From contig NZ_QGGR01000002.1 in NCBI RefSeq assembly GCF_003148685.1, positions 186,001 through 250,000 of the forward strand: DNA of 64,000 bases, in the 5' to 3' direction. The position numbers and the translations under genes are program-made. Source of the DNA: Actinoplanes xinjiangensis. Its GTDB lineage: Bacteria; Actinomycetota; Actinomycetes; Mycobacteriales; Micromonosporaceae. Below the pieces are notes generated by a model. That model was given only the letters and a program-made list of their open reading frames with translations, did no database searches and had not been told where the DNA came from. Below, piece by piece: positions 51,346-60,196 of the stretch. Each line of letters opens with the position of its first letter. Within the stretch, counting starts at the first letter, position 1.

Positions 51346-52137
51346 TCAGGCTTGGACAAAACCGAACTCGTCGGCCAGCCAGCGCGACGGTGCGCAGCCG
51401 GCGAACGACCGGAAGTCGCGGACCAGGTGCGACTGGTCGGCGTAGCCGTGCGCGGCGGCGACATCGGCGAGCCGCACCCCGGGCCGGATCGCGCGACGGG
51501 CGCGGTCGAAACGGGCGATCCGGGCGGCCTCCTTGGGGCGGATGCCGAGTTCGGCGCGAAACCGGTCGGTCAGGTGGCGTCCGCTCCAGCCGATCCGTTC
51601 GGCCGCCTCGGCAACCGGGACACCGTCGTTGACCAGGTGGAACGCGTAGGTGACCGGGGCCGGGCCGGCGGTGTCGCGCAGCCGGCCGCCGAGCGCCCGG
51701 TCGAGCACCGCGAACCGGGCCGCCCAGTCCGGCGCCTCGGACAGCCGATCCCGGACCTCGCCGACGAACGGGTCCCCGAAGACGGCGGCGGCGTCCACGT
51801 CCAGGTTCGCCACCTCGGCGGCGGGCAGCCCGAGCAGCGCCCGGCAGCCTTCCGGCCGGACCGCCACCTGCACTCCCGACTGGCTGCCGTCGTGGCTGAT
51901 CAGCGCGGGCGTGAGGTGCAGCCCGCCGAGGAGGGAGCGGTACCGCCCGGGGACCTGCCGCGGATCCGGGTGGGCGGCGATGACCAGCGGCTCGTCCAGC
52001 GTGAAGATCAGCGTCAGGTACGGCGACGGCAGCCCCCGATGCGTGGCGGGGGCGAGGCCGCGCTGCCGGTAGCCGGAGTAGAACGCGACGTGCGGCCGGA
52101 GCACCGGGGCCGGGCGGGCGTGCGCGTACTCGTCCAT
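51346..52137 (-). CDS. AraC-family transcriptional regulator
   Basis: A 263-residue regulator. The N-terminal ~150 residues form an effector or dimerisation domain; the C-terminal double helix-turn-helix includes VPVAEAAERIGWSGRHLTDR and LADVAAAHGYADQSHLVRDF, the AraC signature (HGYADQSHLVRDFRSFAGCAPS). GGAGG abuts ATG 52137, and CAGAAT lies 6 nt upstream. The VOC gene downstream is the likely partner; the inducer is unknown. Confidence 0.9.
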   Translation of the reverse strand: MDEYAHARPAPVLRPHVAFYSGYRQRGLAPATHRGLPSPYLTLIFTLDEPLVIAAHPDPRQVPGRYRSLLGGLHLTPALISHDGSQSGVQVAVRPEGCRALLGLPAAEVANLDVDAAAVFGDPFVGEVRDRLSEAPDWAARFAVLDRALGGRLRDTAGPAPVTYAFHLVNDGVPVAEAAERIGWSGRHLTDRFRAELGIRPKEAARIARFDRARRAIRPGVRLADVAAAHGYADQSHLVRDFRSFAGCAPSRWLADEFGFVQA

Positions 52138-52152
52138 CCTCCGATTCTGCCG

Positions 52153-52779
52153 CTAATCGCGCCGGATCAGGCCCTGCTCGATGGCGGTGGCGACGGCGGC
52201 GGCCCGGTCGCGGACGCCCAGTTTGGTGTAGGCGTGCAGCAGGTGCGTCTTGACGGTGGCCTCGCTGATGAAGAGGCGTTTCGCGGTCTCCCGGTTGGAG
52301 CAGCCGCGGGCGGTCAGTGTGAGGACCTCGATCTCCCGCTGGCTGAGAGGCTCCTTGGCGGGTGAGCGGAGCTGGCCCATCAGGCGGCCGGCGACGGTCG
52401 GGGACAGCACCGACTCGCCGCGGTGGGCGGCCACGACCGCGCGGAACAGTTCCTCGCGCGGGGTGTCCTTGAGGAGGTAGCCGGTGGCGCCGGCCTTGAT
52501 CGCGGGCAGCACGTCGCTGTCGGTGTCGTAGGTGGTCAGCACCAGGACGCGGGCGGCGGAACCGCGGGCTTTCAGCTCCCGGATGGTGGTGACGCCGTCC
52601 ATCACGGGCATCCGCAGATCCATCAGGACCACGTCGGGGGTGACCGCCTCGGTGACCGCCAGGGCCTCCCGGCCGTCGCCGGCCTCGCCGAGGACGGTGA
52701 ACCGGTCGTCGCCGGCGAACATGCCGCGCAGGCCGTCCCGGACCACCGGGTGATCGTCCACGATGACGACCCTGATCAT
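52153..52779 (-). CDS. NarL/LuxR-family response regulator
   Basis: A 208-residue regulator. The receiver has DDHPVV, the phosphoacceptor aspartate in VVLMDLRMPVMDGV near residue 54 and the lysine in GYLLKDTPREEL near 104. The C-terminal LuxR helix-turn-helix is LSQREIEVLTLTARGCSNRE and TAKRLFISEATVKTHL. ATG 52779 overlaps the histidine kinase stop by 4 bp. Last gene of a four-gene operon with an ABC exporter, which it probably regulates. Confidence 0.93.
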   Translation of the reverse strand: MIRVVIVDDHPVVRDGLRGMFAGDDRFTVLGEAGDGREALAVTEAVTPDVVLMDLRMPVMDGVTTIRELKARGSAARVLVLTTYDTDSDVLPAIKAGATGYLLKDTPREELFRAVVAAHRGESVLSPTVAGRLMGQLRSPAKEPLSQREIEVLTLTARGCSNRETAKRLFISEATVKTHLLHAYTKLGVRDRAAAVATAIEQGLIRRD

Positions 52780-54044
52780 GCCGCTCCCCCTAGGGCCAGT
52801 GCCGGTACGCACGCTGAGATGGCGGTGCCTCCGCCGGGTTCGGACTCGACCTCGAGGGTGCCGGCGACGCGGCTGAGACGTTCCCGCATGGCGCGCAGGC
52901 CGTAGCCGCCCTCGTCGGTCACCTCGCGCGGGGCGTCCGGGTCGAAGCCGGTGCCGTCGTCGCGGACGTCGAGTGTCACGACGTCCTCCATGTAGGACAG
53001 TGTGAGACCGACCCGGCCGGCGGCGGCGTGTCTGGCCACGTTGGCGAGCGCCTCCTGGGCGGTCCGCAACAGCGTCGTCTCGATCTCCGGCAGCAGTGGC
53101 CGGGCGGTACCGGTGGTGGTCAGGTCGGCGCGGACACCGTGCAGGTCGGACCAGCCGTGCAGGACCTCGCCGAGGGCCTCCGGCAGACGGGCCGCGTCCA
53201 GGTGCTGGGGTCGCAGGGCCTGCACTGAGCGGCGGGCCTCGGCCAGGCTCTCCCGGGCCAGGCGTTTCGCGGCGGCCAGGTGCCGGTCGCGGTCGCCGGG
53301 GTGTGACTCCGCCGCCTCCAGCTGGGTGACGATGCCGGTCAGCCCCTGCGCGAGCACGTCGTGGATCTCGCCGGCCATCCGCTGCCGTTCATTGTGGACA
53401 CCGGCCTCGTGTGCCTGGACCAGCAGTTGGGCGTGCAGGCCGGCGTTCTCCTGAAGGGCGGCGGCGAGTTTAGCGTTGGCCTCGGCGAGCTGGTCGATCC
53501 GGCGGACCCGGGTGTCCGCCACGCGCTCGTCCCGCAGTGTCACCCAGGTCATGGTCCCGGCGATCAGCAGGTTGCAGAGCAGGACCGCGAGGAAGATGAC
53601 GTAGCCGTCCTCCTCGGCGGCGATGGTGTTCCATCCACCGATCTGGGACATCGCGTTGATCGTGGCCACCGGCAGGGTGCCCACCAGCTGCCAGCGGCCG
53701 GGCACGGCATAACCGAGGAAGATGTAGCCGGTCCAGGTGAAGACGCCGAAGAGCGGGCTGCACATGACCAGCAGGAAATTGAGAGTGAGCAGACCGGCCA
53801 GGAAGATCAGCATCAGGCCCCGGCGGCGCTGCCAGCCCGGGTGCAGGTCGACCCACCAGGCGATCCAGGCGGCGGTCACGAGCGTGACCGCCGCGGTCGT
53901 GCCGAGGTCGCGCTGGGGCAGTTCCTCGACGCCCCGGGTGACCACGGACAGCAGCAGTGAACCGAACAGGGTTCCGTACGACAGCCAGGTGATCCAGAGC
54001 TCGCGGGACGCAGCCGGTCGCTCCAGCGCCTCGGGCTTGCGCAT
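52776..54044 (-). CDS. NarL-type sensor histidine kinase
   Basis: A 422-residue kinase with an N-terminal block of about five to six membrane helices (residues ~12-180), a coiled-coil stretch (DQLAEANAKLAAALQENAGL), the HisKA_3 dimerisation helix ERQRMAGEIHDVLAQGLTGI with the phosphorylated histidine, and a C-terminal ATPase (DDGTGFDPDAPRE, GGYGLRAMRERL). There is little extracytoplasmic sequence, as in sensors that detect membrane stress or partner transporters. ATG 54044 has GGGAG upstream; GTG 54050, overlapping the permease stop, is an alternative. Confidence 0.92.
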   Translation of the reverse strand: MRKPEALERPAASRELWITWLSYGTLFGSLLLSVVTRGVEELPQRDLGTTAAVTLVTAAWIAWWVDLHPGWQRRRGLMLIFLAGLLTLNFLLVMCSPLFGVFTWTGYIFLGYAVPGRWQLVGTLPVATINAMSQIGGWNTIAAEEDGYVIFLAVLLCNLLIAGTMTWVTLRDERVADTRVRRIDQLAEANAKLAAALQENAGLHAQLLVQAHEAGVHNERQRMAGEIHDVLAQGLTGIVTQLEAAESHPGDRDRHLAAAKRLARESLAEARRSVQALRPQHLDAARLPEALGEVLHGWSDLHGVRADLTTTGTARPLLPEIETTLLRTAQEALANVARHAAAGRVGLTLSYMEDVVTLDVRDDGTGFDPDAPREVTDEGGYGLRAMRERLSRVAGTLEVESEPGGGTAISACVPALALGGAA

Positions 54045-54046
54045 CG

Positions 54047-54787
54047 TCACTCCCAGCGGAAGAGCTTGATCGCGGCGGCCCCGCAGATCACCAGGTATCC
54101 CACCAGAACCGTAATCGAGAGCAGCGCCGGCGACTGTCCCATGAGGGCGTCGGTCATCAGATCCTGGCCGGCGGCGAGCGGGGTGAAGTCGCCGATCCGT
54201 CGCAGGATCTCCGGCATCAGCTCGCGCGGCACCCACAGGCCGGCGAAGAACATCAGCGGGAAGAACAGGAAGGTGCCGATCGCGTTGGCGGTCTTACCGG
54301 TCGGCGCGACGGCGGCCAGGAGCAGGCCGAGGGAGAACGCGCCGGCGCAGTTGAGCAGGACCGCGAGCAGGAACAGGGCCGGGTTCTCCGGGAACGGCAC
54401 GTCGAAGGCGAGGATCGCCACCGTGTAGACGAGCACCATCGACACCAGCACGGTGACCAGGTTCATCACCAGTTGCGCGGCGAGCAGCGTGACCGGCGGC
54501 GCCGGTGTGGTGGCGAGCCGCCGCAGGATGCCACGCTCGCGGTAGGTGGCCAGTACCGACGGCAGGCCCTGTAGTCCGATGATGCCGATGGCCAGGCCGA
54601 GCGCGAGGCCGGCGTACAGGTCGATCACCCGGAGACCGCCCAGTTCCGGCGGGGCCTCCTTCATGGTCGGTACGTTGCCGAGGATCAGCACCAGCAGGAC
54701 CGGGAAGAGCAGGGTGAAGAAGGCGTAGAGCGGGTCGCGGAGAGTGAGCCGGAACTCGGTCAGCGTCAGTTTCGTGAAGACGGACAT
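54047..54787 (-). CDS. ABC-2 type transporter permease
   Basis: A 246-residue membrane protein with six helices and the ABC-2 layout: a long first helix (YAFFTLLFPVLLVLILGNV), an extracytoplasmic loop, RERGILRRLATTPAPPVTLL facing the ATPase, and the ABC-2 signature FLFFPLMFFAGLWVPRELMP. Probably exports a small amphipathic molecule such as an antibiotic or lipid. It is separated from the ATPase gene by 5 bp. Confidence 0.92.
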   Translation of the reverse strand: MSVFTKLTLTEFRLTLRDPLYAFFTLLFPVLLVLILGNVPTMKEAPPELGGLRVIDLYAGLALGLAIGIIGLQGLPSVLATYRERGILRRLATTPAPPVTLLAAQLVMNLVTVLVSMVLVYTVAILAFDVPFPENPALFLLAVLLNCAGAFSLGLLLAAVAPTGKTANAIGTFLFFPLMFFAGLWVPRELMPEILRRIGDFTPLAAGQDLMTDALMGQSPALLSITVLVGYLVICGAAAIKLFRWE

Positions 54788-54792
54788 GCCGG

Positions 54793-55686
54793 TCACTCCT
54801 TGCCGGTCAGGTGGACGAAGGCGTCGTCGAGAGTGGACTGCTCGAGCGTCAGATCGGCGGCCACGACGCCGTTGCGGGCGAGTACCGAGACGACCGCGTG
54901 CAGCAGGTTCCCGGTGCCGACGACCTCGATCTTCGGACCGTTGCGGCGCAGCTCGCGGACCTCGGGCAGCACGGTGAGCAGTTCGTCGGAGATCGGCGTG
55001 GACGGCCGGAACCGGATGCGCTGCTCGTTGCCGGTCCGCTCGACCAGGCCGGCCGGGGTGTCCAGAGCGGCCACCGCACCCTTGTCGATCACCACGATCC
55101 GGTCGCAGAGGCGCTCGGCCTCCTCCATGAAGTGGGTGACCAGCAGCAGGGTGACGCCACGGTCCCGGATGCCGGAGATCAGCTCCCAGGTCTCCCGCCG
55201 GGCCTGTGGGTCCAGGCCGGTGGTCAGCTCGTCCAGGATGGCGATCTCGGGGTTGCCGATCAGGGCCAGCGCGATCGACAGGCGCTGCTTCTGACCGCCG
55301 GAGAGCTTGCCGAAACGCGACTTCAGCTTGGCGGTCAGGCCCAGGTCGTCGGCGAGGGCACGCCAGTCGGCCGGGTTCGGGTAGAAGGAGCTGTAGAGCT
55401 CCAGCGCCTCCCGGACGGTGATCTTGTCCTGGAGTTCGCTCTCCTGCAGCTGCACGCCGATGCGGGAGCGCAGGGCCGGGTCGCCGGCGGTGCTGCCGAG
55501 GACCGTGATCGACCCCGAGTCCGGGGTGCGCAGGCCGGCGATGCACTCGACGGTGGTGGTCTTCCCGGCGCCGTTCGGGCCGAGGATGCCGAAGATCTCA
55601 CCGGGTTCGACACTGAAGGACACGTCCCGTACGGCGACGGTCTCGCCGTACCTCTTCGCCAGGTTCTGGACCTCGATGACTGTCAT
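54793..55686 (-). CDS. ABC transporter ATP-binding protein
   Basis: A 297-residue ATPase of the DrrA/CcmA-like drug exporter group. Walker A is GPNGAGKTT near residue 40, the signature LSGGQKQRLSIALAL near 132, and Walker B AILDELTTGLDP near 152 (DELT instead of the more usual DEPT), then the switch histidine in LLLVTHFMEEAE. A ~70-residue C-terminal domain follows. First gene of the operon ATPase-permease-kinase-regulator. Confidence 0.94.
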   Translation of the reverse strand: MTVIEVQNLAKRYGETVAVRDVSFSVEPGEIFGILGPNGAGKTTTVECIAGLRTPDSGSITVLGSTAGDPALRSRIGVQLQESELQDKITVREALELYSSFYPNPADWRALADDLGLTAKLKSRFGKLSGGQKQRLSIALALIGNPEIAILDELTTGLDPQARRETWELISGIRDRGVTLLLVTHFMEEAERLCDRIVVIDKGAVAALDTPAGLVERTGNEQRIRFRPSTPISDELLTVLPEVRELRRNGPKIEVVGTGNLLHAVVSVLARNGVVAADLTLEQSTLDDAFVHLTGKE

Positions 55687-55768
55687 GCATAGAGCGTCGC
55701 CCGGCGACCCCGGTGCCCGAATCGAACAGCGGGCGGCGGTTCCGGTCCACCGATCGGTTGATGCCGCC

Positions 55769-56911
55769 CTACACCGCGTCTTCCACCACGGCCGCCGGTG
55801 TCCGGCGCAGACTCGCGTAGACCGAACCGACCTGCGCGGCCACCCGCTTCCACGAGTAGGCCTGCCGTGCCCGGTCCAGCGCCGCCGTCGCGTAGGTGAA
55901 CCGCCGCACCTTGTCGTTGACCAGCCGGCGCAGGGCACCACCGAGCGCCCGCGGATCCCGCTCCGGCACCAGGTCCCCGGTGAGTCCGTCGACCACCGTC
56001 TCGGTGAGCGCACCGGACGCGGGGCCGACGATCGGCACGCCGCAGGCCATCGCCTCGAGCGCAGCCTGCTCCTCCCACGGGGTCGCGATCAGCACGTCGG
56101 CGGAGCGGTACCAGCTCGGCAGGTCCCGGTGCGGCACCGCGCCGACCAGCCGGAACCGGTCGGCGACCTTGAACTGCTCGGCCATCGACCGGAGCAGCCG
56201 GGCCCCCGGGTCGGCGGTCAGCTGATCGGCCGGCGGGCCGCCGACCACCACCACCTCGGCGCCGGGAACGTAGCGCATCGCCTGGATGACGTCACCGAAC
56301 CCCTTGCGCTCGACCAGCTTGCCGACCGACAGGATGCGCGGGCGCTCCGGGTCGCGCTGGACGGCCGGGCCGTCCGGGGTGAACGTCTCGCTGTCCACAC
56401 CGGCCGGGACGACCGTGAGACTGGCGCGGGGCACGCCGATACGGACCAGGCCGCGCACCTCCTCCTGGGTCTGTGCCACCACCCGGTCCACCGCCCGGCC
56501 GAGCGCCCGCTCGTATCCGGACCGGGACGGGCCGTGCGCCGCCTCACCGAACTCGCCGAGCTCGTGGAACGACTGCACCACCGGGATGTTCAGCTGCCGG
56601 GCGGCGGTCACCGCGGCCAGACCGCTGGTCCAGAAGTGGGCGTGCGCCACGTCCGGTTGCCAGCCGTGACGCCACTGCTCGCCGAGGATCCGGGCGAACT
56701 CGCCCATGTACGGCAGAACCAGGTCGGACGGGAGTGGCCGGGGCGGACCGGCCGTGATGTGGACCAGGTGCACACCGCTCGGGGTGACGACCACCTCGGC
56801 GACGTCCGGGTCCTCGCGGCGGGTGTATATCCGGACGTCGTGACCCAGCTCGGCCAGCGCGGCCGACAGGTCGGCGACGTCGGCGTGTTCGGAGATCATC
56901 GCAATGTGCAC
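55769..56911 (-). CDS. GT4-family glycosyltransferase
   Basis: A 380-residue GT-B retaining glycosyltransferase. The N-terminal domain starts MHIAMISEHADVADLSAALA; donor-site motifs are SVGKLVERKGFGDVIQAM near residue 210 and ATPWEEQAALEAMACGVPIV near 290 (EX7E type). The acceptor is unknown; similar actinobacterial proteins act in cell-envelope or natural-product glycosylation. GTG 56911 has GGAGGAG upstream. It stands alone, divergent from an SRPBCC gene. Confidence 0.9.
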   Translation of the reverse strand: MHIAMISEHADVADLSAALAELGHDVRIYTRREDPDVAEVVVTPSGVHLVHITAGPPRPLPSDLVLPYMGEFARILGEQWRHGWQPDVAHAHFWTSGLAAVTAARQLNIPVVQSFHELGEFGEAAHGPSRSGYERALGRAVDRVVAQTQEEVRGLVRIGVPRASLTVVPAGVDSETFTPDGPAVQRDPERPRILSVGKLVERKGFGDVIQAMRYVPGAEVVVVGGPPADQLTADPGARLLRSMAEQFKVADRFRLVGAVPHRDLPSWYRSADVLIATPWEEQAALEAMACGVPIVGPASGALTETVVDGLTGDLVPERDPRALGGALRRLVNDKVRRFTYATAALDRARQAYSWKRVAAQVGSVYASLRRTPAAVVEDAV

Positions 56912-57021
56912 GGGGTCTCCTCCAGGGCCGGGATCAGGTACGCGCAGCAGTTGCCCGACAGCACGAACCGTAAACATGGGCCGCCAGTTACGGAACCTGT
57001 GAGCAGGGTAAACCGAATGCC

Positions 57022-57462
57022 GTGGCTATCGTGACGCGAACCGTTCAGGCCCCACCCGACCAGGTCTTCGCCGTTCTCGCCGACGGTTGGACCTACAGCG
57101 ACTGGGTGGTCGGCACCGTACACATCAGGGACGTCGAGCCGGACTGGCCGGCCCCCGGCTCGAAACTCCATCACAAGGCCGGCCCGTGGCCGCTGTCGCT
57201 GCACGACGAGTCGACGGTCCTGGCCTGTGCGCCCGGCCGCTCGCTGCGGCTGAACGCCGGCCTGTGGCCGCTCGGGGCGGCCGAGGTCGACATCCGGCTC
57301 ACCCCGGTCGGAGACGGCGGCGCCACCCGGGTGGAGATCGAGGAGGACTTCACCGAGGGACCCCTGCGGTGGGCCCGCAACAAACTCAACGACCTGCTGC
57401 TGCACCGCCGCAACGTGGAGACCCTGCGCCGGCTCGCCGACATCGCCGAACGTCAGCGGTAG
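57022..57462 (+). CDS. SRPBCC-family protein
   Basis: A 146-residue START/Bet v1-like hydrophobic-ligand-binding protein. The pattern is MAIVTRTVQAPPDQVFAVLA, then WVVGTVHIRDVEPDWPAPGS and the long C-terminal helix FTEGPLRWARNKLNDLLLHR. Ligand unknown. GTG 57022 is the start. Its last 10 bp overlap the convergent CrtI-like oxidoreductase gene. Confidence 0.87.
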   Translation: MAIVTRTVQAPPDQVFAVLADGWTYSDWVVGTVHIRDVEPDWPAPGSKLHHKAGPWPLSLHDESTVLACAPGRSLRLNAGLWPLGAAEVDIRLTPVGDGGATRVEIEEDFTEGPLRWARNKLNDLLLHRRNVETLRRLADIAERQR

Positions 57463-59015
57463 ATCACCCGGTGGGCCGCGCCGATGACGGCCGGGTAGAG
57501 CGGATTGCCGTCTCTGGCCAGCGCGGCCCGCGCCGCGTTGGCCCCCGGCGCCCCGTGCACCCCGCCGCCCGGATGCGCCGACGAGCTGCCGAGGAAGAGC
57601 CGGTCGACGGGGGTGTCCGCGCGCCCGAGCCCCGGCACCGGCCGCAGGAACAGCTGCTGGAACGCCGCGGCGGTGCCCCCGCCGAGGGCACCGCCGACGA
57701 GCGACGGGTTCTCCCGCTCCATGTCGCCGGGCGCGAACACGTTACGGGCCACCACGGCGCGCCGGAAGCCGGGCGCGTGCTCCTCGATCACCGCCTCCAT
57801 CCGTTCGACGTGTTCGGCGATCTCGTCGGCGGTCCACGACGCGCGGTGCGGCAGGTGGGTGTACGCCCACAGCGACTCGGTCCCGTCCGGTGAACGGGTG
57901 GCATCGGTGGTGGTCATCTGCCCGAGCAGCAGGAACGGGTTCGGCGGGATCTCGTCGGACGCGAGGTGGGCGGCGTACCGGGTGAGCCCGTTCATGTCGG
58001 CGCCCAGGTGCACGGTGCCGGCTCCCGCGGCCGCCGGGTTCTTCCACGGCATCTTGGACCGCACCGCCCAGTCGACCTTCACGGTCGCTCCGTCCCAGCG
58101 GAAGTGGGCCATGTCCTCGGTGAGCCGAGGCGGCAGCCAGCGATCGCCGACCAGGTCGAGGTAGAGCGCCGGCGCGGGCACGTCGGCGATCACCGCCCGG
58201 CGGGCCCGCCAGTCACGGCCGTCCGCCGTGCGTACCCCCATCGCCCGGCCCCGCGCCACCAGCACCCGGGTCACCGGAGCGTTGTAGACGATCTCCCCCG
58301 GGAACCGGCGGACCAGAGCCGACGTCAGCTCCTGCGCCCCGCCGACCGGGGCGGGCCAGCCGACCTCCTGGCCGAGCATGGCGAGCAGCCAGCCGTAGAC
58401 GCCGCCGCCCGCCTCCTCCGGTGACAGGTCGGTGTGCAGGGCACAGCCGGCCAGCGCCAGGGACGCGCCCTCGCCCTCGAACAGCTCGGAGCCGAGCTCC
58501 CGCACCGACAGCACCAGGCGGCGGGCCAGCCGCAGCGCACCGCCGACCCGGAGCCGCCGGAGCAGCCCGGCACTGCTGCGGACCGGCGGGAAGGGGGTGA
58601 ACAGCGTGTCCACCATCGCGTCGGAGACCGAGCGCCAGTCCTCGTAGGCGTTGCGCCACCGGTCGCCGTCGCCGGGCGCGAACTGCTCCATCGACGCGGC
58701 GGTCCGGTCGACGTCACGGCTGACCGTGGCGGCCCGCCCGTCCGGCAGCAGGTGGGTGAAGACGTCCGGTGCGTGCGTCCACCGGACGTCGAGGTCCAGG
58801 CTCTTCAGCACCGGGGAGGCGTACCCCAGCGGATAGAAGGCGCTGAACAGGTCGGAGAGGTAGCCGGGGGCGGTCACGTGCCCGGAGCGGACCGCCCCGC
58901 CCGGTTGCGGGGTGGCCTCCAGCACCCGGACCGTCCACCCGGCATCGGCCAGCAGGTTCGCCGCGACGAGGCCGTTGTGCCCGGCCCCGACGACGATCGC
59001 GTCCACGTCGTCCAC
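57453..59015 (-). CDS. CrtI-like NAD(P)/FAD-dependent oxidoreductase
   Basis: A 520-residue flavoprotein of the phytoene desaturase/amine oxidase superfamily. The FAD-binding motif DAIVVGAGHNGLVAANLLAD sits at the N-terminus with LEATPQPGGAVRSG following; the C-terminal FAD site is FLGSSSAHPGGGVHGAPG. It is of the COG1233 type without carotenoid neighbours, so the substrate is open. GTG 59015 has TAGCTT exactly 7 nt upstream (leaderless pattern), which favours it over the TTG at 59024. Confidence 0.9.
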   Translation of the reverse strand: MDDVDAIVVGAGHNGLVAANLLADAGWTVRVLEATPQPGGAVRSGHVTAPGYLSDLFSAFYPLGYASPVLKSLDLDVRWTHAPDVFTHLLPDGRAATVSRDVDRTAASMEQFAPGDGDRWRNAYEDWRSVSDAMVDTLFTPFPPVRSSAGLLRRLRVGGALRLARRLVLSVRELGSELFEGEGASLALAGCALHTDLSPEEAGGGVYGWLLAMLGQEVGWPAPVGGAQELTSALVRRFPGEIVYNAPVTRVLVARGRAMGVRTADGRDWRARRAVIADVPAPALYLDLVGDRWLPPRLTEDMAHFRWDGATVKVDWAVRSKMPWKNPAAAGAGTVHLGADMNGLTRYAAHLASDEIPPNPFLLLGQMTTTDATRSPDGTESLWAYTHLPHRASWTADEIAEHVERMEAVIEEHAPGFRRAVVARNVFAPGDMERENPSLVGGALGGGTAAAFQQLFLRPVPGLGRADTPVDRLFLGSSSAHPGGGVHGAPGANAARAALARDGNPLYPAVIGAAHRVIYR

Positions 59016-59022
59016 AGTTCGC

Positions 59023-59028
59023 AAGCTA
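59023..59028 (-). promoter_or_regulatory. -10 box of leaderless CrtI-like transcript
   Basis: TAGCTT on the minus strand, 7 nt before GTG 59015. Confidence 0.5.
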
Positions 59029-59185
59029 CCCGGTGTTTAGGGCATCCGCCCCCGGGCACCCCCTTTGACAACGGAGCGGGTCACCGGCCCGCGGGACCCG
59101 AGGGTCCCGCCGAGGTCAGGCGGCGGAGCTGTCGACGCCGCGCCGGCCCGCAAAGGGCTTGTAAGGCTAGTGAAGGGAGAAATGC

Positions 59186-59650
59186 GTGAGCACGGTCACC
59201 GAGTTCGTTGACGTGAACGTCCCGGTTCGCACCGCCTACAACCAGTGGACCCAGTTCGAGGAGTTCCCCCGGTTCATGGAGGGCGTCAGCGAGATCAGGC
59301 AGCTCGACGACACCCACACGCACTGGAAGACGGAGATCGCCGGCATCAAGCGCGAGTTCGACGCCGAGATCACCGAGCAGCTGCCCGACGAGCGGGTGGC
59401 CTGGCACGCGACCGACGGCGAGAAGCAGGCCGGCGTGGTCACGTTCCACCGCATCGACGACACCCACACCCGGGTCACCGTGCAGATGGACTTCGACCCG
59501 CAGGGCTTCGTCGAGACGGCCGGCGACAAGCTGGGCGTGATCGACCGGCGGGTGAAGAGCGACCTGCACCGGTTCAAGGAGTTCATCGAGAGCCGTGGCG
59601 GCATCGAGACCGGCGCGTGGCGTGGCCAGGTCGACCGGCCCGGCATCTGA
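59186..59650 (+). CDS. SRPBCC-family (polyketide cyclase/dehydrase-like) protein
   Basis: A 154-residue START-like protein. It begins MSTVTEFVDVNVPVRTAYNQ, then FEEFPRFMEGVSEIRQLDDT, and ends with the helix DRRVKSDLHRFKEFIESRG followed by a short tail (GAWRGQVDRPGI). This is the common actinobacterial cyclase/dehydrase subfamily; the ligand is unknown. AAGGGAGA precedes GTG 59186. Confidence 0.9.
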   Translation: MSTVTEFVDVNVPVRTAYNQWTQFEEFPRFMEGVSEIRQLDDTHTHWKTEIAGIKREFDAEITEQLPDERVAWHATDGEKQAGVVTFHRIDDTHTRVTVQMDFDPQGFVETAGDKLGVIDRRVKSDLHRFKEFIESRGGIETGAWRGQVDRPGI

Positions 59651-59739
59651 ACGATCGGCGCACCCTGAACGAATCGGCTCTGCGAGACGGCCGCCATTCC
59701 GGCGGCCGTCTCCGCCGTTTCCGGGACTTTCCGGCGGGT

Positions 59740-59940
59740 ATGCCAACAGTCATGACCGATTCACGCGACAACGAGACCTGGCGCGACGAGGAGCGACTCC
59801 CGCTCAGCGAGCTCAACAAGGCGATGGCGAGCTGGGACACCGACGGCCAGAACGACCCCACCGACAACGACGCCGGCGCGGACCCTTCGGCCACCGGAGG
59901 CGAGCGGCCCAGCACGACCGGACGAACCGGACCCCACTGA
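59740..59940 (+). CDS. small acidic hydrophilic protein, hypothetical
   Basis: A 66-residue protein rich in Asp, Glu, Thr and Gly with no hydrophobic segment, so probably disordered. It starts MPTVMTDSRDNETWRDEERL; ATG 59752 is an alternative. SELNKAMASWDTDGQND is the only ordered-looking part. A run of seven T follows the stop directly, a possible weak terminator. No family recognised. Confidence 0.55.
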   Translation: MPTVMTDSRDNETWRDEERLPLSELNKAMASWDTDGQNDPTDNDAGADPSATGGERPSTTGRTGPH

Positions 59941-60196
59941 TTTTTTTGTACGGTCTACGCAGGGTTCCGAGCCTACGGACGGCCCGGTGGGCGAAACACC
60001 GGGCCGAAGCCCGGCCGCCGGGCTGACGCGGTGGTCAACGCGACCCCGTCACCCCTCTGCCCCAGCCCGGCCATCCGGCTGACGCGGTGATCAACGCGCG
60101 CCCGTCACCCCTGCCCCAGCCCGGCCGTCCGGCTGACGCGGTGATCAACACGCGCCCGTCACCTGCCCCAGCTCGGCCGTCCGGCTGACGCGGAGA
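59941..60196. repeat. 52-56-bp tandem repeat, four copies, after a T-run
   Basis: GGCTGACGCGG recurs at 60021, 60077, 60131 and 60183; the periods shrink 56, 54, 52. Shared blocks are GATCAACGCG and CCCGTCACC, CCCCAGCCCGGCC. The last copy runs into the stop of the next gene at 60197. The T-run at 59941-59947 marks the other end of the gap. Confidence 0.75.
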
